This document shows positions 33,606 to 41,053 of a stretch of DNA of 64,000 bases, one piece after another. The stretch is taken from positions 1 to 64,000 of the forward strand of contig JAKLJG010000006.1 of assembly GCA_023151255.1 (NCBI GenBank), given 5' to 3'. Every line of letters begins with the position of its first letter. The first letter of the stretch is position 1. Under the pieces are notes generated by a model. That model was given only the letters and a program-made list of their open reading frames with translations, was not told the DNA's origin and searched no databases. This DNA is from Cyclobacteriaceae bacterium (GTDB taxonomy: Bacteria; Bacteroidota; Bacteroidia; Cytophagales; Cyclobacteriaceae). Both the position numbers and the translations under genes were made by a program.

Positions 33606-34552
33606 GGCAGTTGTGCCTGGCTGTTGTTTACGAGTTTGTCGGCATGTTCTCGCGCAATGCGGATAACCCACCGCTCAATGTTCTTATCGGGTAGTATGGA
33701 ATCGGCTACGTAGGCCACATCTTGTTGGCGTTTACCGGTTTTGGCAATACCATCGCCAATTATCTTAACCTGGAACATCTCATCGTGTGCCACCAGCACG
33801 GGCACAACCAGCGCCTTTTCTTTTTGCGTAAATACACGCTTGATGGCAACTGTTGTAGAATCCGGGTTATAGTGGGCAACATGGCCGCACCAGCCGAAGG
33901 AGTAGGCATCGATGGCTGAATGTTGTTTTACGTAAGCGCCAACATCGTGAAGCAAGGCCGACCATTCCTTCATGTAGGTGGCATCGCCATAAGCAATCAT
34001 CACCAGGCCTTCCTTTTGTGGCTCTTTTGAAAGCTGGAGTGCCCTGCGGAGAATGTTTTCTTTCAACATCCCGGAGAAATCAAGGAGGGGTGCTATCTGG
34101 GTTGCGGCCTGTGGCGTGTACCGCTCAATCTTTTCTATCTTCAGGGTCTCAAGCGACTGCGGGTCTTCTTTTTTGCCGATGATGGTGGGTATGTCGTCAA
34201 ACGAGTGTGAACTAACGGTCAGGAAAATCGGTACAATGATCACATCCGTATATCCTTCGGCATCAAATTCTTTCAGGCGCGTGGCAATGGAGGGTTCGTT
34301 GTACTCCATGAATGCCGTTTTTGTGCCGTGAATTTTTCCATATCCGACTAGCGAGTCTTTTACATTTTCTTCAAGTGCCAGCAAAGCCTGTCGCCAGGTG
34401 GCCGAGCGGGAACCGTGGTTTACCAGCAGCACACCTATTTTTTTTGAGTTGGCAGGTCGACTTGTCTGGGCGGTCTCGCCTGAACTTGAACTGCATGCCA
34501 GTTGGGCCATTAACCCAGCCGATATGATGAGAATGGATGCAATGCTTTTCAT
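33602..34552 (-). CDS. Lipoprotein related to CbiX/CbiK sirohydrochlorin chelatases
   Basis: A protein of 316 residues with lipoprotein signal (MAQLACSSSS, Cys20), so it acts outside the cytoplasm. The mature part is a CbiX/CbiK-type chelatase fold: LLVNHGSRSATW with His46, then FLTVSSHSFDDIP with a second histidine, and VPVLVAHDEMFQVKIIG in the second half. Cytosolic members insert Co or Fe into sirohydrochlorin; a periplasmic CbiK is known in Desulfovibrio and binds heme. Under a perfect palindromic operator with a PepSY protein downstream, a role in heme or metal handling is likely, but activity is inference. The upstream start at 34594 would miss the signal. Confidence 0.85.
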   Translation of the reverse strand: MKSIASILIISAGLMAQLACSSSSGETAQTSRPANSKKIGVLLVNHGSRSATWRQALLALEENVKDSLVGYGKIHGTKTAFMEYNEPSIATRLKEFDAEGYTDVIIVPIFLTVSSHSFDDIPTIIGKKEDPQSLETLKIEKIERYTPQAATQIAPLLDFSGMLKENILRRALQLSKEPQKEGLVMIAYGDATYMKEWSALLHDVGAYVKQHSAIDAYSFGWCGHVAHYNPDSTTVAIKRVFTQKEKALVVPVLVAHDEMFQVKIIGDGIAKTGKRQQDVAYVADSILPDKNIERWVIRIAREHADKLVNNSQAQLP

Positions 34553-34572
34553 GGGGTTTTGCTCTTTTGGCA

Positions 34573-34630
34573 GCAAAAATGAGCCATGGTGCAAGTTTTT
34601 GCAAGACTTATTTAGAATAATTCTAAATAA
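34573..34630 (-). promoter_or_regulatory. Promoter and 23-bp palindromic operator of the CbiX-like operon
   Basis: 34608-34630 is a perfect palindrome: arms TTATTTAGAAT and its complement around a single central A, an 11-1-11 form that contains the 7-1-7 pattern of Fur-type boxes (TTAGAAT-A-ATTCTAA). Just downstream on the minus strand are TTG and, 20 bases later, CATTTTTG (34573-34580), close to the -33/-7 pair. The operator lies directly upstream of the -33 element, the right place for a metal-dependent repressor. Confidence 0.65.
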
Positions 34631-34657
34631 ACTGATTAACAGCCTCTTAGATCCGCC

Positions 34658-34963
34658 TTAAAACTTTCCGAAAAAGCTGGTGATGTCGAAGTAGGCTTTT
34701 TTGGTTTCGCCAGACGGGGTTATGAAAGTCAGTTCATCATAATGTTTCCCCTTTCGTTTTAACAGGGCCTGACCGGTTACCCGTGAATCGGGGTAATTTT
34801 TTTGAACCCACTGGTATTCTTCCCTGATGGAATTAACAATCACAGCTTTTTCGATACTTAAGCCATCCCTGTCGGACATTGTTGTTTGTTGGGTTGTTGA
34901 GCACCCAATCCATGCGATAAGGAACACAAGCAATAGAATGGAAGAAGTATTTTTAGATTTCAC
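34658..34963 (-). CDS. Small lipoprotein of unknown function
   Basis: A protein of 101 residues with a lipoprotein signal (LLLVFLIAWIGCSTT, Cys21). The mature part is about 80 residues with EEYQWVQKNYPDSRV and KHYDELTFITPSGETKKAYFD. No family recognised. A -7-like TATCTTTA lies ahead. It is downstream of a terminator that ends the previous gene and 27 bases upstream of the CbiX operator palindrome, so it is a separate unit or the start of the same region. Confidence 0.75.
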   Translation of the reverse strand: MKSKNTSSILLLVFLIAWIGCSTTQQTTMSDRDGLSIEKAVIVNSIREEYQWVQKNYPDSRVTGQALLKRKGKHYDELTFITPSGETKKAYFDITSFFGKF

Positions 34964-34994
34964 ATTGAATGATTGTTGATAAAGATAAAAAAAG

Positions 34995-35017
34995 CAGGGC
35001 AGTTTAGAACTGCCCTG
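34995..35017 (-). terminator. Intrinsic terminator
   Basis: A 10-bp stem CAGGGCAGTT / AACTGCCCTG with a 3-base loop. On the minus strand CTTTTTTTATC follows, so it ends the gene that stops at 35026. Confidence 0.85.
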
Positions 35018-35025
35018 TTTTACAC

Positions 35026-36348
35026 CTATTTTTCTTTACCCATTTTGATTAGCCGCTCCACATCGTTATTTACTGATAAAATCAGCAAGCAGGTAGCGGT
35101 GCAGAATACCGGGCTGGTAATACAGTGGTGGCCGTTCCAGCTTCCATCGTTATTTTGAATTTTGATTAATCTTCCGCTCATGTTTTCATACCAGTTTTTC
35201 CAGCTCTGATCTTTGCCGATAATCATGCCTTCACCGGTTTGCAGGTAGCTTAGAAACTCTTCGCCACCGTTGTTCCCAAATCCGTCCATCACTTCATCGC
35301 GCTGGGCAGTTTGCTTGGCTGACTGATAGACCTCATAAGCCGTTGAGTACCGGATTGCATCATCTTTCGTGAAGCCAATCTTCTCCAGGTTTTCCGCTGA
35401 AGGTGCCGCGCTTTGCGGAAGTTTACCTGAACGCTTGGCCAGTTCCATTTCTTCCTGTACCCTGCGGGCTTCTTTGGCAGAGGCCCTTGTCGATCCGGAA
35501 ACGGAATATAACACAATGCCTGCTCCACGGTCGGTTTTTGATTCACCGGTCTTTGCATCGTAGTTGTTTTTCTGAAACTCCCGCGATTTGCGCAAAGCAT
35601 CCTCATCCACACGGGCACCATTGGCCTGAGCGGCTTCGAGTGCTGTGGTAGCAAACGATGATTGCAGTACGCCAGCCCAGCCATCGCCACGCATGCTGCC
35701 GTCTCTATCCTGCGCACGCTGAATTTTTACTACGCAGGTATTCAGGTTTTTCTTCACCCGCTCCGTTAATGCTTTATCGTGCTCTGTGTGCTCAAGAATG
35801 TTTGACAGGAATTGCGCGGTTAGCACCACATCTATGTTGGCACCAAGCTTGGTTTGGATTTGCGTGTTTGTAAGTTGCGTAATGTTGTAGCTGGCGGCTG
35901 GTGAGGTTTCAACAGCGTTCAGCAAATAGTGTAGCGCTTTGCCAAGCTGTTTCGAATATTCTCCACTGGTAAGCGTGCTGCCGCTTCGCAGAAGGGCCAT
36001 GGCTACCATGCTGGTGGTTGCCGGATCGGTTTGCACGGCATGTGGATCCATAATGTCCTGACGGTAATGACTGCCGGCACCCCAACCTCCGTTTTGGTTT
36101 TGCGCGCGCGCGATCCAACTTAAACCACGCGTAACAGATAGTGCTACCCGGTCAGGGGTGAGGTACATAAAACTGGAGTCTGAACTTTCTTCACCCATCA
36201 CGGTGCGAAACACACAGCCTTTAGGTATTTCGCGGAGTGTTTTCCGGTTCGGTTGGGTTTCAACTTTACCTGTAAAGGCCGCCAGTATAAATACCAGGGC
36301 AGCAGTTCCCGCTATGGCGGGAATGATTAACGCCTTTTTCATATGCAT
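35026..36348 (-). CDS. Exported prenyltransferase/squalene-cyclase-fold protein
   Basis: A protein of about 440 residues starting at 36348 (or ATG 36342) with an N-terminal hydrophobic signal or anchor (IIPAIAGTAALVFILAAF). QW-like repeats QNQNGGWG, QDRDGSMRGDGW and QNNDGSWNG show the alpha/alpha-barrel fold of terpenoid cyclases and prenyltransferases. The catalytic DxDD or DCTAE motifs of true cyclases were not seen. Two cysteines in CVFRTV and ITSPVFCTATC might form a disulfide. Likely periplasmic with a binding or structural role. Single gene with its own terminator. Confidence 0.8.
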   Translation of the reverse strand: MHMKKALIIPAIAGTAALVFILAAFTGKVETQPNRKTLREIPKGCVFRTVMGEESSDSSFMYLTPDRVALSVTRGLSWIARAQNQNGGWGAGSHYRQDIMDPHAVQTDPATTSMVAMALLRSGSTLTSGEYSKQLGKALHYLLNAVETSPAASYNITQLTNTQIQTKLGANIDVVLTAQFLSNILEHTEHDKALTERVKKNLNTCVVKIQRAQDRDGSMRGDGWAGVLQSSFATTALEAAQANGARVDEDALRKSREFQKNNYDAKTGESKTDRGAGIVLYSVSGSTRASAKEARRVQEEMELAKRSGKLPQSAAPSAENLEKIGFTKDDAIRYSTAYEVYQSAKQTAQRDEVMDGFGNNGGEEFLSYLQTGEGMIIGKDQSWKNWYENMSGRLIKIQNNDGSWNGHHCITSPVFCTATCLLILSVNNDVERLIKMGKEK

Positions 36349-36437
36349 TGTATTTTGGTTTACAATGCCTGAGATGCAGGGCACGCCAGGATTTCACATC
36401 TATGAACGTTATTTTTATCTGGTAAATAATAAAAGAG

Positions 36438-37346
36438 CTAAAAAAGCCGCTGCGATTTGATTTTTTCCCTTATGTAATTTTTGAATTCAGCGGGACTCAG
36501 AATGGTTACTTCATCGGCCAGGCCCATCACAAACCGGCCTACGCCTTTAAAATTCAGTACGGGGCCATTAAAAATATACGATTTAGTTTCTTCGGTCTCT
36601 TCGGTCTCCTCTTTTTCCAGGTAAGGCTGTGCCAGCGGGAATTCCTCACGCATCAGCACGTAAGCGCGCAAACTTAACCGAAGAGTAACCCAGGTTTCCT
36701 TTCTGCCGGTAATACCAAAAATATCGGTATTTGTTTTCTCGTGCATCTTTTGAAACCTGTAGGGCTTGTCGAGCACCAATACTTCACCAATTCGCTCGAG
36801 TTTAAAATATTTGCATTGCTTGTCTTTGGTATCCAGTGCGAGTACCGATTGAAAACCCTCACCAAACTGGAATGGTTCTACCAGCCGGTCGGTAATTTCC
36901 TGGCTGTTGGCCGAGTGGTAATTTTTAAGCACCACCTGTTTTTTACTTTCAACAGCTTCCGAAAGCGTACGAAACATTTTTGCCACGCGTAGCTTTAAAA
37001 ACTGCTCAGGTAATTCCTTCGCTTCGGAGTGTAGGGCAAGTTTCTTTAATAAATTACCGCGCAACGGGTGGCCGCTGGCCCCGCTTTGAATGAGTTGCCG
37101 CAGGATGCTGATTTCCTCCAGTGTAAATCGGTCTTCGGGGTTTTCGCCTTCTTCGCGGTGCACAAAGTATCTGCCATGAAAATCCTGATCGATAATAAAC
37201 CCAATTTCTTCCAGCAGTTTAAAGTACCGATAAATAGTCCGTTGCGAAGCATCCAGGTGTTGGGCGAGTTGCTCAACCGTGCGGCCACCGCCTTTTAGTA
37301 AGCTGATGAGCTGAAATACGCGAAGAATTTTAGCCTGGGGAATCAT
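36438..37346 (-). CDS. HTH-WYL transcriptional regulator
   Basis: A protein of 302 residues. N-terminal winged HTH (KILRVFQLISLLKGGGRTVE, then ASQRTIYRYFKLLEEIGF), then a WYL-type ligand-binding middle (LVEPFQFGEGFQSVLALD; YFKLERIGEVLVLDKPYRF), and a C-terminal extension with the repeat EETEETEETK. WYL regulators respond to nucleotides or nucleic acids and often govern DNA-damage, phage defence or metabolic genes. Target unknown; the divergent exported aminoacylase gene is a candidate. Confidence 0.88.
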   Translation of the reverse strand: MIPQAKILRVFQLISLLKGGGRTVEQLAQHLDASQRTIYRYFKLLEEIGFIIDQDFHGRYFVHREEGENPEDRFTLEEISILRQLIQSGASGHPLRGNLLKKLALHSEAKELPEQFLKLRVAKMFRTLSEAVESKKQVVLKNYHSANSQEITDRLVEPFQFGEGFQSVLALDTKDKQCKYFKLERIGEVLVLDKPYRFQKMHEKTNTDIFGITGRKETWVTLRLSLRAYVLMREEFPLAQPYLEKEETEETEETKSYIFNGPVLNFKGVGRFVMGLADEVTILSPAEFKNYIREKIKSQRLF

Positions 37347-37480
37347 GCCTGCAAGCTACGGAAATGACACAGCATGACAAAAGAAGGTGGCATCTTGGTA
37401 CCTCAAAAGAGGTATTGCCATAGCGTTAGGGGTTGATGGTTGCGCATCAATCCCGCCCTCTTTTTTTGCCGCTGGTCATG

Positions 37481-37488
37481 TAGCTTTG
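37481..37488 (+). promoter_or_regulatory. -7 box TAGCTTTG ahead of the aminoacylase gene
   Basis: An exact TAnnTTTG match 58 bases ahead of the ATG at 37547. A matching -33 element at 19-21 bases is not clear. In the same 200-bp intergenic region (37347-37546) is a short stem TACCTC-AAAA-GAGGTA. Confidence 0.4.
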
Positions 37489-37546
37489 CCCGTAATGACT
37501 ATCTGTTTGCAGGCACTAAATTCGGGGTTACCTTGAGGATTTAAAT

Positions 37547-39127
37547 ATGCTCACCATGCGATGTACTGCTTTACTCATGTTTGTGACAATTACTTCTTTT
37601 TCGCAACCCTATGATTTGCTGATTAAAAACGGAAAAATCATTGATGGCACCGGCAATCCCTGGTTTTATGGCGATATCGGCATCCGCGATGGACGTGTTG
37701 CTGCCATTGGCAAACTTAACCACGGGCAAGCTTCTACTGTACTTGATGCAACCGGGTTAATTGTCGCCCCTGGATTCATTGATGTGCATACCCATATTGA
37801 AGGCAGTGTGCTGGATGTGCCCACAGCCGGCAATTTTGTTTTGGATGGTGTTACTTCCGTTGTTACCGGAAATTGCGGAGGCTCGGCAGTTGATGTAAAA
37901 CGATTTTTTCAACAACTGGATAGTGTTAAAACATCCATTAATGTAGCCATGCTTATCGGGCACAACAGCGTGCGCAGGGCGGTAATGGGTGATGAGCAGC
38001 GCGATCCGACTTCGGCCGAGCAGGAGCGGATGGAGAAACTGGTAGAGCAAGGCATGCTGGATGGAGCAGCAGGCCTATCAACGGGCTTGATTTATGTGCC
38101 GGGTACATACTCCAAAACCGAAGAAGTCATCGGGTTGGCAAAAGCTGCAGCCCGCTTTGGCGGAGTGTATGCTTCGCACATCCGCGATGAGGGTGACAAG
38201 GTAGCCGAGGCGGTTGAGGAGGCAATTAATATCGGCAGGCAAGCCAATATACCCGTGCAGATTTCACACTTCAAGGTTACCTACAAACCCAACTGGGGTA
38301 AATCGGTTTCTACGATTGCGCAGGTAGAGAAGGCCCGGTTTGAAGGTATCGAGGTAACAGTTGATCAGTATCCGTATGTGGCCAGCAGCACCACATTAAG
38401 TACCACGGTGCCCAGTTGGGTGTTTGGCGGTGGGCGTGATTCGGTGATGATACGGTTGAGTGATCCGAAAACACGGCAGCGAATCAAACAGGAAATGGCC
38501 GATATGCTGAAGAAGAAACAACTGAAAAATTTTAGCTATGCTGTTGTGGCTCGCTATGCACCCGATAGTACGTACAATGGAAAAAATATTTCTGAAATTA
38601 ACAGGTTGCGTGGTCGAAAAACAAAACCACTTGAAGAGGCCGAAACTATTCTTGAGTTGATTGCCTCAACCGAGCGGGTGCAGATGGTTTATTTCAGCAT
38701 GAATGAGGGCGACCTGCGCAGAATACTGCAATACCCGTACAACATGTTTGCTTCCGATGCCGGTATAAACAAGTATGGAGCAGGCATGCCTCATCCCAGG
38801 GCGTATGGCACCAATGCGCGTGTATTGGGAACCTACGTGCGCGAGTTGAAACTCATCCGCCTGGAGGAAGCCATCCGCAGGATGACTTCGTTACCGGCAA
38901 CAAAGTTCAACCTGCGCGACCGGGGATTGCTACGTGAAGGCATGGCGGCTGATATTGTCGTGTTTGATGAAAAGACGGTGGGCGACCGGGCTACATTTGA
39001 ACGACCCCACGCTTATGCATCCGGTTTTTCATACATTATTGTAAACGGGCAGGTAACTGCTGAAGCAGGCAAACATACGGGTGTACGCAACGGGGTTTCG
39101 CTGAAACTTCAGTCGGTAGTCAGGTAG
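37547..39127 (+). CDS. Exported D-aminoacylase / N-acyl-D-amino-acid deacylase-family amidohydrolase
   Basis: A protein of 526 residues with a signal peptide (TALLMFVTITSFSQ). The amidohydrolase fold starts DLLIKNGKIIDGTGNPWFYG and has the metal-binding motif GFIDVHTHIEGSV; further signs are GLIYVPGTYSKTEEVIGLAK, SHIRDEGDK, ISHFKVTYK and FASDAGINKYGAGMPHPRAYG. Such enzymes cleave N-acyl-D-amino acids or dipeptides in the periplasm. Length is normal (about 480-530). The ATG at 37556 is an alternative. Its end overlaps the convergent histidine kinase by 8 bases. Confidence 0.9.
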   Translation: MLTMRCTALLMFVTITSFSQPYDLLIKNGKIIDGTGNPWFYGDIGIRDGRVAAIGKLNHGQASTVLDATGLIVAPGFIDVHTHIEGSVLDVPTAGNFVLDGVTSVVTGNCGGSAVDVKRFFQQLDSVKTSINVAMLIGHNSVRRAVMGDEQRDPTSAEQERMEKLVEQGMLDGAAGLSTGLIYVPGTYSKTEEVIGLAKAAARFGGVYASHIRDEGDKVAEAVEEAINIGRQANIPVQISHFKVTYKPNWGKSVSTIAQVEKARFEGIEVTVDQYPYVASSTTLSTTVPSWVFGGGRDSVMIRLSDPKTRQRIKQEMADMLKKKQLKNFSYAVVARYAPDSTYNGKNISEINRLRGRKTKPLEEAETILELIASTERVQMVYFSMNEGDLRRILQYPYNMFASDAGINKYGAGMPHPRAYGTNARVLGTYVRELKLIRLEEAIRRMTSLPATKFNLRDRGLLREGMAADIVVFDEKTVGDRATFERPHAYASGFSYIIVNGQVTAEAGKHTGVRNGVSLKLQSVVR

Positions 39128-41024
39128 CCGGTAACGTAATGCGAAAAGTTGTTCCCTGATTCACTTTGCTTTCAACGCTAATGGATCCCTGCATCGCTTC
39201 CACCTGGGTTTTAACCAGGTATAAGCCTATTCCTTTGCCATCGGCCTGCGTGTGGAACCGTTCATTCAGGTTAAAGATTCTGTCCTTTAACAAATCCGAA
39301 TCAAATCCGGAGCCGTTATCGGAAAATGACAGACAAAATTTTCCATCCTCGCGCCAGGATGTCACCCGCACGATGAGCGGCTTTTGTAGTTGCCGGTACT
39401 TGAGCGCGTTGCTTAACAGGTTATAAAATATACTGTCGATGTAGGCGGGTATGGCGTGGCACACCTGTTCACGGAAACTCGTTTCAATTTCAGGTTTTAT
39501 TTCTTTAAGCTTGTCCCGGAGCACCAAGCAAACTTTTTCAAACCGGTCGGGCAGGTTAACCTGTTCAAACGCATTTGAGCTGTTTTTCAGTTCAATGAGT
39601 TTTACCAGGTCATCCAGTATGGTTTCAAGTTCATGGGTGGCCTCGGTAAGTTTTCCGGTAACCTCCTTATCAGGCAGGTTAAATTTCGAAAGAATATTTA
39701 CCAGTCCGGTTATCCGGGCTACGGATGAACGCAGGTTGTGGGCGATAATGTAACTGAATTGCTCCAGTTGTGAATTTTGCCGGCCCAGTTCCAGATTGGA
39801 TTGCACCAGCTCGCGGGTACGATGGGCCACTTCTTTCTCGAGAGATTGATTGTATTCAGTAAGCAAGGCATTGTGTTTCCTTCGTTGAATGTTAATCCGA
39901 TAAAGAAGAAAACTGCCCATGATGAGGAAAGCAATCGCTCCGGCAGCAACCCATACCAGTGTTCGTTGCTGTTGCAACCTGGCATTTTTTAGTTCAGTTT
40001 CTTTCACCAGCAATTCATTTTGCTGGGCAAGTTTTTGTGTTTCGTAATTAATCCTTAGGTTTTCAATGTATTGTAAATTGTCTTCACTGAAAATACTGTC
40101 TTTGTACTGGTTGGCCGTACGATAACTTTCAAGCGCCAATTTGTAGTTGTTTTGCGCTTCATATATTTCATATAGCACCAGGTAAGCCAATCGGGCCCGA
40201 TCGCGGTAGTAGTTGGCTTTGGCAATGTCAATAGCCATGTTGGCAGCCCGGATGGCTTTTGGATAATTTTTCTGCCCCAGGTAAACACGGGCCAGACCGA
40301 TGTATGTCAGGGTTCTGCCAAACGAACTGAGTTGGGGTTCGCTAAGCATGCTGGCCAGGCTGTAGTAATAAAAGGCTTCATCATAACGACCTAAATCGGT
40401 GTACACTTCGCCCAGGTAATTGTAGGCATTGCCCAATCCATAATCGGCTTTGGGCTGGTTGCCTTCCAGCACCAGGGCTGCTTTAATGTAATAGATTGCA
40501 CTATCGTACTTTTTCTGTTTTCCGTAATTTCTGCCCAGAAAGGTATAGGCGTTGGCCAACTCCGGGCTGGCTTTAGCTTGGGCGAGCACCACTCCGCGAA
40601 TAAGATTAATGTGAGCGGCATGGTAGTTCTCCATAGAAGAGTAAATATTGCCCAGCATCAGGTAAGAATCGAGCAGTTCCAGGGTGTCTTTCTGTTTTTC
40701 CAATTGGGGTAACGTATTGAGTGTATACTCAACGGCTATTGCAAAATTCCCAAACCTTCGGTGAATGCGCCTTAACACTTTGCTGGCCTTGTAAATACCT
40801 TGTTCATCCTGGAGACGCTTTGCAAGTGCAAGGGCTTGTTCGCTGTATTGAAGTGATTTTTTAACATTGGGGCTATAGTATAACTCAGCCAGCCGAATGA
40901 GGAGTTCTACTTTGTTTTCTTCGGGTGTTTGAAGCAGTTTTTTCTCCAGGCTGTCAATATCCTCCTGTTGTGCCAGCAGCACCGAAGCACAATGAATGAG
41001 TACGATTAGACCCTGATGGCGCAC
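39120..41024 (-). CDS. TPR-containing sensor histidine kinase
   Basis: A protein of 634 residues with a signal peptide, an extracellular or periplasmic region of about 310 residues of tetratricopeptide repeats (AYTFLGRNYGKQKKYDSAIY; NAYNYLGEVYTDLGRYDEAF), a membrane helix (about 350-372), a short coiled coil, and a kinase core. The H-box is FSYIIAHNLRSSVARI with His at about 428; the N-box is FYNLLSNALKYR, G1 FSDNGSGFD, G2 GKGIGLYLV. It is probably an orphan, since no response regulator gene is adjacent. Confidence 0.92.
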   Translation of the reverse strand: MRHQGLIVLIHCASVLLAQQEDIDSLEKKLLQTPEENKVELLIRLAELYYSPNVKKSLQYSEQALALAKRLQDEQGIYKASKVLRRIHRRFGNFAIAVEYTLNTLPQLEKQKDTLELLDSYLMLGNIYSSMENYHAAHINLIRGVVLAQAKASPELANAYTFLGRNYGKQKKYDSAIYYIKAALVLEGNQPKADYGLGNAYNYLGEVYTDLGRYDEAFYYYSLASMLSEPQLSSFGRTLTYIGLARVYLGQKNYPKAIRAANMAIDIAKANYYRDRARLAYLVLYEIYEAQNNYKLALESYRTANQYKDSIFSEDNLQYIENLRINYETQKLAQQNELLVKETELKNARLQQQRTLVWVAAGAIAFLIMGSFLLYRINIQRRKHNALLTEYNQSLEKEVAHRTRELVQSNLELGRQNSQLEQFSYIIAHNLRSSVARITGLVNILSKFNLPDKEVTGKLTEATHELETILDDLVKLIELKNSSNAFEQVNLPDRFEKVCLVLRDKLKEIKPEIETSFREQVCHAIPAYIDSIFYNLLSNALKYRQLQKPLIVRVTSWREDGKFCLSFSDNGSGFDSDLLKDRIFNLNERFHTQADGKGIGLYLVKTQVEAMQGSISVESKVNQGTTFRITLPAT

Positions 41025-41053
41025 AACTCAAAGATATACGGATTAACCCAAAA

